Source: Sacculina carcini (taxonomy: Eukaryota > Arthropoda > Thecostraca > Sacculinidae). From it: 64,000 bases of DNA. The notes under the pieces are model-generated. The model was given only the letters and a program-made list of their open reading frames with translations. It ran no database searches and had not been told where the DNA came from. This document shows, piece after piece, positions 1 through 11,391 of this stretch. The first letter of the stretch is position 1. The number at the start of each line of letters is the position of its first letter. The DNA is taken from the NCBI GenBank assembly GCA_916048095.2, contig OU696576.1, positions 1,137,501 to 1,201,500 of the forward strand, read 5' to 3'. The position numbers and the translations under genes are program-made.

Positions 1-949
1 CCGTTGACAAAAAAGGTGCATTGGTACAAACCATATATAATGCCACTTATCTGTGTGTAATCTGGGGATAATTATATATGCCGGATTATATTGGGGTCAG
101 AGAGAATTAATTAGAGATTTGCTAGATGAGGTTCGTTTTATATATGTCTGTCTCTCGCTCGACATTCTGTTGAAACCCGTTTTCCTCTGCGATATTATTG
201 ATGGGTCATTAGGGAGCAAGTCGGCAAGACGGTAATCTCCAATCGTCCTGCGTTCCATGACGTCGGTGTATTTGGTCGTTGGATTTTTTCAATTGTCAAA
301 TGCTGTCATTCCATGAGAACGGGATTAGCGATGTTGTAGCACCGTGTCCCCCTCGATTCGTCCAATGAAGAAGAGCGATGTATCAGTAGTGAAGTAAGCC
401 GGATCAAGCTCGGATTGGAGCATTCAGACATCACTAGCTTAATCTGGTGCCTACGAGAACATTTTCAGTTTAATGTATGCAATGAACTGCAATGTGTGTC
501 GTGCGATGAACTAAATGAGTCGTTCAAGAAATTTTGATGACATTATAGTGTCAGTGCCTGTTTCGAGACAAAAATATTACTTACTGAAACATAATCATCT
601 GCTCTGAAATATGAAGTTCAGTATTGTGTGCAAATTTTGAGTACTGAAAATTTGAAATTTAAATTACTGAGGTAAATTTGTCTTAAATGGGAGGTGATAG
701 ATTTGTTTCATCGACGTTTATTTGTATAGCGCACATTATAACACGCGCGAAAAGACAAATCTTGATGCAAAAAATATAAACAAATAGGTAAGACACGCCG
801 CTTAGGGAAAACAAACACGCGGACAATACACACACAAACATACTCATGCACACACAACGCAAAATTGAAACATGCCAGTAAGAAGAAAGCAGAAATAGCA
901 AAAAAACGTCTAGTAAATATATCAAGCGAGACGGGTGCGGTATGACGAC
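1..949. other. AT-rich stretch without recognisable gene
   Basis: I see no convincing coding region or named repeat here. Short open frames at the left edge lack domains. From about 780 the sequence is CA-rich and leads into the LINE remnant read on the minus strand. Confidence 0.4.
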
Positions 950-1345
950 TCAGAGCGAAGCGTAAGCAGTAAGAGAGTGGGAGTCATGATCAAAAGATTT
1001 ATCAAAGAGATGTTTGCGCAGAGAAGAGGAAAACGATGATAAGGATGTGGAGAAGATAACATGGGAGGGAAGAGAGTTGTAGAAACGTGGAGCATAGAAA
1101 GGGAAGGATTTACTAGACCAGGTAGATTCATTGAGGGCTCGTGGACAGGATAAAGGAAGTGGATGACGGGAAAGAAAGTTATTAGAGAGTGTAAGAAGCT
1201 GCGAGAAATAAGTAGGTTGCCGGGGGTCATGGAAGAGCTTATAAACAAGACAGCAAATTTTGAAGTGGATGTGAGGGATGATCGGGAGCCATCGAGGTTT
1301 GTAGAGATAGGATGACTTAGGACGACATTGGGAAGGATAAAACAC
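950..1345 (-). pseudogene. LINE RT C-terminal (thumb/connection) remnant
   Basis: The minus-strand frame reads a conserved LINE tail: a WLPI..HI.FKICCLVYKLFH block, then PTYFSQLL and a SFPFYAPRFYNSLPS block, ending in SLRKHLFDK. This order (L-W-L-P, K-h-h-L-h-Y-K, A-P-R-h-h-N-S-L-P) is a known signature of the region after the RT palm in CR1, L2 and Rex elements. There is no start of its own; it is the 3' part of the larger broken element. Confidence 0.7.
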
Positions 1346-1652
1346 AAACCGACAATATTTATTAATGTTGCAGGATTTTCAGAAAGGAGCGAGGTACATG
1401 AAAATATAAAGAATTGCAGTAGTTAATTCTCGAAAATATGAAAGACTGAATCAGTTTAATAGCTGAGGGACGTCGTGAAAAGGGCGGATAGAATATAGCG
1501 AACGTAGAATGAGATGACAAGTGGGAACAACGGTAGAAATATTTGCAGAAAAAGAAAGTGACGGGTCCAGAATGACTCCGAGATCACGAACACTTAGATA
1601 GAGGCAGAGGGAGCAGCGGAGGTGTTAAGCGAGGAGGATGGAGAATGAAGAA

Positions 1653-1865
1653 TTATGATTTGGAAGTGTTAAGAAGGATACTGCGAGAAGCACACCAGGA
1701 AGACATATCAGAGATAATGTCTGATAAGAACGAAACATTGGGGAATGGAAGAGGAATAATGATTTGTATATCGTCTGCGTAGACGTCGAAATGGAGAGAA
1801 TTGCGATGGAGAATAGGACACAAAAAACGAAGAAAACGACTGGAGAAGGGCGTGCCGCACATCAA
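1653..1865 (-). pseudogene. LINE reverse transcriptase palm fragment (YADD)
   Basis: The frame contains HFDVYADDIQIIIPLPF followed by a helix ending MSSWCASRSILLNTSKS, matching the RT active-site block YADD and the downstream W..(N/R)xLxLNxSK motif of non-LTR RTs. A neighbouring frame (1938-1708) seems to carry the piece just upstream, so a frameshift lies near 1800. Fingers and motif A are absent. Confidence 0.7.
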
Positions 1866-1984
1866 GTAACGCAGGAAATTCGGTAAAAATAATGATATAG
1901 TTCCCGGATGATTGTGGCGATATATTATAACAAAGCAAAATTTCGAGCAGGATGGAATATTGAGAGAAAGAGCGAGGTATTCAA

Positions 1985-2190
1985 ACGATAAGCATGGGGG
2001 ACCAAAGTTGGGTATAGTAGATAAGACTAAGGATTTATTAAATATACATCAAACACCAGCACCGGAAGCTTTAGTGTTTGAGCGTGAGGAGTGAATAAAG
2101 TTGAAATCAGCAGGGAGATGGGCAGTAAAAGACGTAACATCAGAATCAAGTAACCAGGTCTCAACGAGGAAGAATAAAGAAAGATTATGA
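1985..2190 (-). pseudogene. LINE AP-endonuclease fragment
   Basis: Minus-strand translation gives FFLVETWLLDSDVTSFTA and then LPADFNFIHSSR. The E in ETW is the catalytic Glu of APE-type LINE endonucleases, and the D-x(n)-F-x(n)-R spacing follows the CR1/L2 pattern. The frame hits a stop after KASGAGV where an intact element would read on. About 70 residues survive. Confidence 0.6.
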
Positions 2191-2318
2191 GAGGAGATCA
2201 GGTGTGAGAGTGTAGGAGTCTTTTACCGACATGACCTAGTATTTAGAAAACCAAGAGTTAAAGAGCTAGTGTTAGTAGAGGAGGAACGGATGGACGAGAC
2301 AAGAGGGAGCGAAGGTAG

Positions 2319-2951
2319 TCAGGCCGAAATAGACGAACGTGAATCAGGGTTATCTGAGACGGCAGTAGGAGAGTCGCAGGAGATGGTGCACCTACGAAGA
2401 GAATTACGGACAGCCAAGAGAGAAGGACAGGATGAGTCGTAGGAGGAGTGACAGTGGCTACGCCCTGAGCGTACACAGCTTGTGCATTTGGCTGGTCCAG
2501 AACGGTCATATGTTTTGGATGCATGGGAACCGGCGCAGAAGCCGCACTTGGTGGTTTGACTACATTTATCGGCTTTATGGCCGAGCCCCGAGCAACGGAA
2601 GCAGCGTACAACCCAGTACCTACCTGGAGAGGGTCGGTTCTGCGGTGGCAGCGAGCTGCACGGGGCACACATGTGTGTTCATAAGCTTCGTCTTCTTCCC
2701 GTTTAGCAGCTGCCACTTAGGCATTTAACCTTCAACCTTAACGGTGTGCAACACCAAAACAGCCGATGCTTCCTAACGGCATTGTACGCCGGGGTGGTCA
2801 GGCCCGCACATGACACGTGAAAATATGTCATACAACTCTCGCACTCTATACACGATGTGGCGGCGATGGGCTCACCACAGTGGCAGGTCTTCGCAGGGGT
2901 AGAGGTGGGAGCAGACGACGAAGGAATTGCAACGGCGTAGGGCGGTGACAA
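2319..2951 (-). pseudogene. LINE ORF1 remnant with PHD finger and CCHC knuckles
   Basis: In minus-strand order, the first part (2951-2750) carries a PHD-like finger: CHCGEP, CIECESC, FHVSCAGL and a terminal FWC. After a SINE-derived insert comes CFRCSGLGHKADKC followed by CGFCAGSH and CTSC, a zinc-knuckle series as in gag-like ORF1 proteins that bind element RNA. The two halves are in different frames and separated by the SINE piece, so the protein is broken. Their order agrees with an ORF1 lying upstream of the endonuclease fragment. Confidence 0.6.
2627..2745 (+). mobile_element. 5'-truncated tRNA-derived SINE (tail part)
   Basis: Nearly the same sequence as the 3' half of the SINE copies at 5613 and 38153: GGTTCTGCGGTGGCAGCGAG, TGTGTTCATAAGCTTCG and the end GCTGCCACTTAGGCATTTAA. 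It splits the ORF1 remnant, so the SINE arrived after the LINE. Confidence 0.7.
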
Positions 2952-5612
2952 GCACAGGTGTGGACTTGCAGACCTGATCAGGTTAACCTTATACCAGCAA
3001 ATATAACGTGAGCGCCTTCACGGCGTTCACACAACACCGCCACACAAGCGTAACTCACTCACACTCTACACCACACCACCACAGTCAGCACAAGCACACT
3101 CTCTCACTCTCACTCGTTCAAAAATTTATCACAGTAAACACAACACCAGCAACACATCCACACTGGACCACTGACAACTGAGGACTTAGAAGTGAAGACA
3201 GGTTAACTCATTAACTCCCTGAGTACAACAAAGTTAACGTATTAAATTAAATTACATCAAAAATTTCGAAGATATAGCGTTGATATCAAAGAAATGTTCC
3301 TAATAAATATAGCCTAATGATTAAATATGTGTTAATGTAGACAAAATATGGTTATTTTAAGTGATGAAATCACCGGGAGGTAATGGGTTAAGAACCGTGG
3401 GTTGTTGCTATATGCTACAATAATGCAGTGTTTTTTTAGTGAGATCTTGTACGTTCATTGTTTACACTGACATATCGTGTGTGTGTGTGTGTGTGTGTGT
3501 GTGTATTCAGCATGTCTGTCTTGAGCTGAACAATCCAACCTCTTCAGCCTATCACAATCACAAATCCAATCACACATACCGTCGACGCATACACGCACGC
3601 ACACGCACACACACGCACACGAAACAAATTCACTTGCACGCACGCATTCACTCATATTATTTGCAGCATATGACAATACACACACATATATACGCACATA
3701 CACACATGCATACGCATCGAGGCCTAATACACGCTTAATTTCAATAAATAATGTTTATTGGTGATATATATGGTGTTATCATTAATAATATATTTTTATC
3801 ATCAAAAATTAAATTAGTAATCATGAAATTTAACATATATTTCCCATAAGTATTATTGATTAAATCCTTATTGAAAATATGACATTATATGCTGTATTGG
3901 TATGTACTTTTTCATGTTTTCTGGAATGTTCTTGTGTATTTTTTGTTTGCAAAATGACAAAAATAGTCATTAATTTATCCTCACTTAAATGTGCAAAAGA
4001 TTTCACATAGCCTCAGCCCGAAACACACTCAAGACACACGACTGAATTCAAATGCTTTTTAAATTGTTTTCCATACGAACTGGTGTTGTAATTTGAATAA
4101 CAATACTCTTGCCATAATCCACTGAGTTGAGTGCTTCATAATTCACCATTTTTCTTCCAGTCGACAGCACACAGGCAGCAGCTCTTGGTCGAAACTCGCT
4201 GTGGCCGGTCTTGTATTGTGTTTGATCTAGCGAGAGACCACTCTCCATCTAACTACCCTGTCATCTGCAGGTGATTAATTCGTAGATTGGCTTGTCATTG
4301 TACGCAGAGGCGATCCTGGCCCTGTGTATGCCCCAGATTAGCTCCAAGCTAGAACCTTACACTGGCTCGCACTTGATAAAAGGTGGATGTGGGTCGCTCG
4401 TGGAATGTTGACTTGATATGAGCGTGTTGCAGATGCAACAGGGTCGTTGCAGAGTGCTGGACATTTAGTGCGGCGCTAATGATGTTTATCTGTGTCTGTG
4501 TGCGCGCCCAAGTGAATGCGGCTGCTTTTTAGACTAATCCCCGCAGTGAGTCGAATGCCTGTGCCAATCAGTGATGCAAGATTAGAATATGCAACGGCAG
4601 ACGGTGTGCAATCAAAGCTCAAAAATATTTACTGCCAGATAGAAATATCGTATACGTTTATTGTTGTATTGTTTTCCACGACCCAAAAGTTATGTGGATA
4701 TTTCAATGAAAATTTGGAAAATGAATATGAAAAAATTGATTCATTATGAAATAGATGTAGATATATATGAAATATGAAAAAATATTTTCACGAACAAAAT
4801 AAATTTTCCCCAATAATTTTAATCTTTTTTTAAATTTAGTATTAGATCTAAAATAGTATTTTATATTCGTGAATATGTTTTAGTCGACCTTTTCTCGCAT
4901 TGCATAGTCATTAGTATAACTGCATTTCAGTTTTAATTTGATCAATATAAACGTTTATGGCAATTTTATATTACAACTCCACAATGCACTGTACATTGTA
5001 TGTTGGTATATTTCTCAGTAAAACATGTCATGTCCTTGTCAGTACAATCAGACAACTATCTTGGGCAAACCACAAAATCCGTCTTTCATCAATCAATCGC
5101 GCAATTATGAACGAAAACCGCAAATTGAGATTTGAGGTTTGATAGAGAATAAGCTTTGTTACAGAACACATTCATATCAAATCCACCGTCAACCTTGATC
5201 TCTCCCAAGTCAATTATGATTCTAGACGATTGCTAATTGCCGTAAGAAAATAATTCAAAAGATATAAACCCGAATGAACGCAAAATATATGCGTGTTGAA
5301 CTAATGGTGATTTTTTTTCGTTTCTACCAACACTCTTGAAGTGAAAAAGCTATCATCTGACATTTTCCTTTTTTATTCCATTTTGCTACTATATGATCCA
5401 ACGGATTTTAATTTATATCTTCAAGTTTGGTATAATTTTTCTCTGAATGAGTTTCAAATTGCCGTTCGGGAATTTGCATTGATATTAGGCAATTAACTTA
5501 TTATTGCATTGATGTATGAGTATTGGTTCAGTACTTGCACACGACCACTTAACACACGACCAGATGGCAACAGAGCGGTAAAAATATCCACATGGTGAGT
5601 CCATATCCATAT
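2952..5612. other. Gene-free stretch with small microsatellites
   Basis: Contains (GT)n at 3477-3504 followed within about 90 bp by CA-rich tracts (3593-3715), then AT-rich DNA. No open frame here has recognisable domains; those over the repeats are compositional. Confidence 0.5.
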
Positions 5613-6240
5613 GGACTCCGTGGTGTTGTGTTAACACACCTGCCTCACAAGCGGTTCGTGGTTCTAAACCCGGCGGAGAAGAATTTCTCGGGCGAATTCT
5701 ATAATCCCACAGCCCCTGTCCACCCAGCAGTAAATGATGGCACCAGATATCAGTCATGTGTTGTGCCATGTATTCTGGTGAGGTGGCCCTCTCTAATACG
5801 TATTTCGTCCTTGTTGCCCCATAGCGTGGATAGGGTTGGTTCTGCGGTGGCAGAGAGCTGCGCGGGACACACCTGTGTGTTCATAAGCTTCGGCGTGTAG
5901 CATAACTCACATAGCATAACATTACTCCCAATTATGACCAAAAGTACACGCACACACATATGCACTGATCTGCAAAATATCACATCGTGTGATTCACGTG
6001 TACACACAGACACACAAACACATAGTGGATGATATATAGTGCATCATACAGTGAAATTTCCAGCCTATATATGAGGCTATTCATGTACACACATTATTCA
6101 CTACTCTGCATATAAAAGCCGTCGTTTTGAATGAATAAAAGACTTGACTTGTTTGACTTGACTGAGCGTGTTTATCGTCTTCGTAATCAATAGGCTTCTT
6201 CCCGTGTAGCAGCTGTCACTTAGGCCTTTAACCTTAAACA
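5613..6240 (+). mobile_element. tRNA-derived SINE interrupted by a nested insertion
   Basis: The head (5613-5680) matches the tRNA-like start GGACTCCGTGGTGT seen at 38153, with a B-box-like GTGGTTCTAAACCC. The body continues through CATAAGCTTCGG at about 5892. The expected next bases, CTTCTTCCCGTGTAGCAGC, resume at about 6193 and end in CACTTAGGCCTTTAACC. About 300 bp have therefore been inserted into the SINE. The head has lost part of the A-box region compared with the other copy. Confidence 0.75.
5893..6191 (+). mobile_element. Possible solo LTR nested in the SINE
   Basis: The insert begins TGTAGCATAACTCAC, contains TATAAAAGCC at about 6112, and 25 bases later ATGAATAAAAGACTTG, which could be a polyadenylation signal, before resuming SINE sequence. 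Start with TG, TATA box and AATAAA in about 300 bp is the layout of a short retroviral-type LTR. I could not find a clean target duplication (only GGC is shared), so the call is tentative. Confidence 0.4.
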
Positions 6241-6946
6241 CTAGAAGGAGCGGAAAATTGAACTCCCTAGAACGACCGGAGCCGTCAATTGACAGCTGTT
6301 AATTAGAACTGTTTTTTTCTTAGCGACTTTTTTCTAAAATGATTCGTGATATACGTTTTCTAGTGAATTAGACAACGCTAAATCCAATGGTGATAAAAAA
6401 ATATAATTCAAGGAGATTTAAGTCGAAAATTTAATTTTAAAATCCGAATTTTTTTTAGAAATACCGTATTTTGCAAGTTTGTACTGTTAATTTGCTTATT
6501 ATAACGGTTATGTCAAATTAACAAGCATCATTTGAAATATGTTCTCAAGCTCTACCTAGCAATATATCTTGAGTAAAGATGTTAAAGATTGCCTTTATGG
6601 GCAATTTTTCCAAAAATTGGTTGTAAATATACTGTTTCTTATAGTTTAAACAACGTTAAATTCAATGGTATTAATTAAACTGAGATATAAATTATTTTGG
6701 GTGAGGTGAGGTCAATTTCAAAATTTCATGTTGACAAAAAATGACAAAGTTTGCACATTTTCATTATTAGGTCGCGTTAAATACTATTTATGACAATCTA
6801 ATAACTATTGAAATATATTTGTACGTTATATCATTATGCCGTGATATAATTATGTTGCAATTTACTCGCTAATTTATAGCAAAATCACATGATAAACCAG
6901 GAAGAACCGCAGTCGTCAATTGGCGGTTTGACCGCTAGAATATATA
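6236..6946. repeat. Possible piggyBac-like MITE
   Basis: The left edge reads TTAAACACTAG then CGGAGCCGTCAATTGAC; the right edge reads GTCGTCAATTGGCGG then ACCGCTAG. These are imperfect inverted copies with a CTAG-containing end next to TTAA, as in some piggyBac ends. The interior is AT-rich and noncoding. Ends are not exact, so the family is a guess. Confidence 0.3.
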
Positions 6947-7769
6947 AAAGTACAGATTTAGTGAATTCGTTTAGTCAAGAAGGGTATATCTCGCTAATAT
7001 GTCCATGCATAATAGAGGTGTGCATGCAGGAAAATTACCTGCAACTTGGTTATGGACATTTTAGGGTATATTCAGGCTGCACAGGGCGTACTTCAGGATC
7101 GTATATTGGTGTGTGGGCTTGGTATCATAGTGAAATTGTAAAATTTTGAGGTGCTCTAGTTTTGAACATTCTCGTTGGTCTTGCACAATATAATAGCACT
7201 GACTTGCAATAATGACTTGCAATAATGACTGTGCAAAAATGCGGAGACTGACTGACTGACTTTGTGCAATAATGCCCATTCTGTTTTTATAAATAATTGT
7301 ATAATTTGATTCTGGTTTATTTGATTATTCGTGTTAAGGATGTATGTATATTATGTATTATAAATATAATGCATATTTAAAATGTTTTATGCATGCTCAA
7401 ATACAAAGAGTGGCTACAGGTCCCCCTTTCCCAGAGGAAAGTATTAGCCGCTCAGAGGCGGGGGTATCATAGCTGCCAAGCTACTCATTGTCGCCTGCTT
7501 TCAGTGTCTTCAGAGGACGGAACTTGTAGGAAGTTTTATTACAAGTTACATCATTGGCTCGACCAGAAATACGGACTCTGACAGTAGTGATGGCAATAAT
7601 AGCCGCTGCCACCATTCCTCTCCTCGCCCTGTCCACACAGCTTGAGATTGCGGCAAGAATATCAGAATGAAGAGAAATGCAAGAAAGATAGAAGGAGTAA
7701 TAGAGAAGCAGCACAGATGTCACAGCAAATCTGCAATTCCATGCTTGTGCTAGATGACCGTTGGCTCTT

Positions 7770-7970
7770 GTGAGGAGCTCATCCGCTCTTTGACAGGTGT
7801 TTTACTTGTTCCTGCTGGGTGTCTAGCCACCCTCCACACTGAATAAATCCAGCGGGGTTGCCGGTTTAGTCGCCGACAGTCCGACCGTCCATTAGTCGCC
7901 TTTCACGACACGCCGGAGATGCGGTGCAAGTATTGTGAGCCCCTTCCACAGGGTAACAGCTGAGAGTTAG
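7770..7970 (+). repeat. Dispersed repeat family R4, copy 1
   Basis: Shares GGTGTCTAGCCACCCTCC and GCCGGTTTAGTCGCC with 25141-25255, and TTAGTCGCC(T)..ACGACACGC with 10062-10140. Three diverged copies in the window show it is an interspersed repeat, possibly a LINE or SINE 3' part. Confidence 0.5.
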
Positions 7971-8026
7971 CTCGTGTTTGTTGTGTCAATTACGATTTGC
8001 CACCAGACAGTATAGCGATGTTAATG

Positions 8027-9115
8027 TTAGTTAATGCAAGTTGTTGAGAACAATTGTGACGTGTGGGAAGTGGTGTCTGGTGCGACACAGTGTCCAGTCA
8101 GTTTTCTCTGTTCACTGGAAACTTCAATGTCAGCACTATTCCCGACATCTTGGTCCAATTTAGTGATTGCGTCATGAATCACCTTGCTGACAATATTCTG
8201 GGCCGTCTGGACCACGACTGTGTCACGGATCACCTTGCTTACAAGATCATTAGCCTTGTTTTTCCTCACTTGCATATCTGCATCACTGGGTTGTTTAGTG
8301 AGAATTTCGGCATCAACCATGTGACCACCAGTTAAGTCATGCTCGCTAACATTGTGGAGCTGACGATGCAAAACTTCATCGTTATTGTGAACATTCAGCC
8401 TTTGTTCCACTTGTTCTTGATGGTATGTCGGAATTCCAACATAATCCATCATTCGGAGGGCCTTGTCTTTTCCCATTGTGAGTAATGTATCTATGATGAG
8501 GCTGGCCGTGCTGTTCTGACCAATTCTAGCCAGACATCTCACCAGAAAAGAGAATGTACTATACTCGGAGACAATGCTACTGCGCACTGTCTTCACACCG
8601 ACCATCGCCTTGATACACAAGACGTACTTGTGAATCACTGATATGACGGTCGTCTTGAGGGCAGAGTCCATGGTGGTTGAGCATGTCGCGTTCTCACTGT
8701 CTCTGCTCCCACACTCACTGTCGGTGCTTTTCTCAAACATTTCGGCCACTCGTAAAATGTTCCTGATGCACTCCGTCATCACGTACAAGCCTTCGTACTC
8801 AAATACGAATTCGTACAACCATTGTATATCATACATACGCAGGCTGATTTCCAGGTCGCACAGAATTGAAATATACTTTTCACAAAGTTTCAGCATGGCG
8901 GCAGGCTTTGTGAAAGCCCTTCTGGGTATCGGTTTTTGCAGAGCCCTCATGTAGTGCTGAGGGCGTTTTCTGGAGACTTTCTTGCGGTTGAGAAAAAGGC
9001 TCCACTTTGCTTGATCGCTGCAGTGGCCACATATTTCATCTTTTCTCGCTGCTAGTCCGACTGAGACCAGCAGATGAGAAAACGCTTCATCAATCACTTC
9101 ACTTGGAGGAAGCAT
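8027..9115 (-). CDS. Formin GBD/FH3-like protein, no FH1/FH2
   Basis: This open frame of about 362 residues starts at ATG 9115 (the in-frame codon before it is TTG). It resembles the N-terminal Rho-GTPase-binding/FH3 armadillo region of diaphanous-type formins. LPPSEVIDEAFSHLLVSVGL at the start mimics the family's LP..E..F..L...L helix. ISLRMYDIQWLYEFV followed by EGLYVMTECI mimics the LR..P..WV..F...GL..LL block. CIKAMVGVKTVRSSI and FLVRCLARI mimic the next FH3 repeats. In formins this part binds Rho and autoinhibits actin assembly; the FH1 and FH2 actin domains are absent and the frame ends with a hydrophilic tail. It may be a truncated paralogue, a retrocopy, or one exon of a larger gene: a CAG acceptor-like site sits one base before the ATG. 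The similarity is from memory and moderate. Confidence 0.5.
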   Translation of the reverse strand: MLPPSEVIDEAFSHLLVSVGLAARKDEICGHCSDQAKWSLFLNRKKVSRKRPQHYMRALQKPIPRRAFTKPAAMLKLCEKYISILCDLEISLRMYDIQWLYEFVFEYEGLYVMTECIRNILRVAEMFEKSTDSECGSRDSENATCSTTMDSALKTTVISVIHKYVLCIKAMVGVKTVRSSIVSEYSTFSFLVRCLARIGQNSTASLIIDTLLTMGKDKALRMMDYVGIPTYHQEQVEQRLNVHNNDEVLHRQLHNVSEHDLTGGHMVDAEILTKQPSDADMQVRKNKANDLVSKVIRDTVVVQTAQNIVSKVIHDAITKLDQDVGNSADIEVSSEQRKLTGHCVAPDTTSHTSQLFSTTCIN

Positions 9116-9599
9116 TCTGTACAACGTTGGATCGTGCAGAATTATTGCAGGTGTGAGCGAAGATTGTGCAAGTAAACGCGAAGTTCACCGACCGAAGCTC
9201 AGATCAAAAGTGATTTCACTCATCGAAATGCATATGTTGTGCGTTCATATTTTAAGTTAGACTAAATGATCTAAATCTCGTGATAAACACTTACAATGGA
9301 CTCTCGGCTAATCAGAAATAAAGTTTTTCATGAATTAAAAATTTTACGAAAATAACGTGAATTGTTCCTCATAATTTTTCCACATCCAGATATAAAGACA
9401 TAGCTTGATGATTTTGTTGCAAATGCAACTTGTTCATCCTAGACCCAATTGATCCTGAGAAGCCTGAAAATCTTTTTTATCTGGCATACGTAATGAAAGT
9501 AAGTATCAAGTTATAGTAGGAGTGTTATCGGATGATGGCTTATTATGTATTGTTATTTATTTATTATATTCTTTCCAACTCTCTTTCTAGACTTTTTTC

Positions 9600-9735
9600 T
9601 ATTCGAACTCTCTTTCTCTCAGAATATTTTGGGCGCTTCCGGTACATGGGGCCACCTTAGGGTGGTAATAGTGCTTGCACTCTTCCCATGCTACTGGATT
9701 TGCCTGTAATAAATGATAATAATAATAATAATATA
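9600..9735 (-). repeat. Dispersed repeat family R3, copy 1 (LINE/SINE 3' end type)
   Basis: Read on the minus strand it ends CCATGCTACTGGATTTGCCTG then TAATAAATGATAATAATAAT, i.e. a conserved 3' end followed by a simple AAT tail. The same about 110-bp unit occurs at 22838, 43926 and 50845, always bordered by ATT/AAT repeats on the same side, as expected for a retroelement 3' terminus. Confidence 0.6.
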
Positions 9736-10004
9736 AATTGGAGTAGGTTTTGATTTTTTGTGAATAACTATTAGTATATACATAACTATTAGTATATACA
9801 TATATATATTTTTGGAAAAAGTATGAGTTTTTAGTGATATCTATACAATACAATGCAAAGTATATATATGATACAATGCAAAGTATATTCATACACTAAC
9901 AGCAAAAAATCTCGATGAACATGTATCTGAAAGGATTGTGAGCATTGTGTATTCTTATTTTTAGTTCGGGTAGAATGATAGGACAGAAGAAAGCTGCCGT
10001 TACA

Positions 10005-10140
10005 GGGGGGCACCAACTCTTCTGAATTATCCCCCCCCCCCGGTCCTGACAGTAGTTGCTCGAAGGGAAGAAGCAGAGGGTCCGCTTTTAGTCGCCTCTT
10101 ACACGACACGCAGCGGGTACGGCGGCATTATTCTTATCCC
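10005..10140 (+). repeat. Dispersed repeat family R4, partial copy
   Basis: Contains TTTTAGTCGCCTCTTACACG, ACACGCAGCGGGTACGGCGG and TTATCCCCTGACCGCAG, sharing the TAGTCGCC..ACGACACGC core with the copy at 7770. Confidence 0.45.
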
Positions 10141-10706
10141 CTGACCGCAGAAAGGAGCTTTGTGTACGTGTGACGTGCTAGGTAGTCTGAGTGTGTACGC
10201 ACCCGCAGACATAAGATTGACATATTTGACGTCGAATTTGAATTTAAGATGGTTAACTTAAAATAAAATGAATTTATTATGGTTAAACATCAGAAAGCGT
10301 AATTCCACCGTTCAAGCGTGTTCAAGCGTAACACCTCATAACCAAGAGGTTCACTAAAAGAGGCCAAGAAAACATCTTTCTGTAGAATTTGTTGATATAA
10401 TAATTATATCAAAGATGTTGCGTAATGATGCATGTACATGACCGATCGCTCCCAAAAATTCAGCCCCCAACAAAACTAATTCATATAATTTATAATATGA
10501 TATTCTTACTAATATCGACTAATATTTGCCAGTAATTTCTAGAATATTCTATGTGTAGTATACGACAAAAAAGGCGAAACATAATGAGCCATAATGACAC
10601 AAGATATGTCTGGTCGCAGAGCAGTGATGGCGACTTCAACTGGATAACACGACGGTATCACCAATCTGGATCAAACTAGTTCGCCTCCTTGTTGCTTCCT
10701 AGCAAT

Positions 10707-11066
10707 CATGGGCGTATATTCCGGGGGTATGGGGTGTATATACCCCCGACAAACTGGCTGGGGTATTAATACTTAATTATACCCCCCGAGAATTCTGCTG
10801 AATTCAGTTTATTGAGTATGTTGTCATCAAAATCAGCATAGCACAAAAATAACAATGCACGAAAAATGTAAAATATTATAAATATATATAAATTATACTT
10901 TATGCAATATACTTATTGAGGTATATAATTTGTTTGTATTGGTGTAAAAATTTGGTAGGTCGAAAATAGTTGAGGATCTCATGCAATTGGCCAACTGAGT
11001 CAAATTTGAACACTAATGCATGATGGCTGTCATCCCCCCGAGCCTCGACACAAATCTACACCCCTG
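10707..11066. mobile_element. MITE family M2 (GGGCGTA ends), full-length copy
   Basis: Begins CATGGGCGTATATTCCGGGG and ends in TCTACACCCCTG, an inverted CAnGGGYGTA terminus. Interior TTCAGTTTATTGAGTATGTT and GTCATCAAAATCAGCATAGC recur in four other copies (15495, 27612, 35996, 52511). The ends suggest a hAT-like non-autonomous element; flanking 8-mers CTAGCAAT and CTCGTGCT match at only four positions. Confidence 0.6.
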
Positions 11067-11391
11067 CTCGTGCTTGCTTCAACTACGTGTCTTCCTTGGA
11101 GTGCACCATTGAATAAATACATGAATCGCATTATATATTAATATTGTTAATATATAAGACGAAATATGAATTGTTTATAATTTTTAATCTCAGTCAATCA
11201 AAGTTGTGATTTATTCCAATTTGTCATTTGCTTGTCTACACAAAATACAATAACAACATATATTAAGAAAAGGGTACACACATAAATATCCAACGCGAAA
11301 ATATATATTTTACAAACAGAAAAAGTGGACAGAAGGAGCAAATACAGAAAGAGTGAAACACGTTTGCTCAATAGTGCAGCTACAAAAGTGG

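Larger units (their letters stand above)
950..2951 (-). mobile_element. Degenerate CR1/L2-like LINE (ORF1, endonuclease, RT, C-terminus in order)
   Basis: Read on the minus strand, fragments of one non-LTR retrotransposon lie in the correct order: PHD-type zinc finger (about 2905-2760), CCHC zinc knuckles (about 2610-2450), endonuclease piece containing VETWLLDSD (about 2185-1985), reverse transcriptase piece with the YADD active site (1865-1653), and a C-terminal piece with the LPxxP...FKICCLVYKLFH pattern (1345-950) typical of CR1/L2-group LINEs. Frames change between pieces and the fingers/palm between endonuclease and YADD are missing, so the copy is internally deleted and dead. A SINE interrupts ORF1. 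I infer one element from collinearity; two unrelated remnants side by side is the alternative. Confidence 0.7.

Noticed and set aside
5592-5900. Frame of 102 residues
   Set aside because: Covers the SINE; a similar frame at 38233-38472 shows it is repeat-derived.
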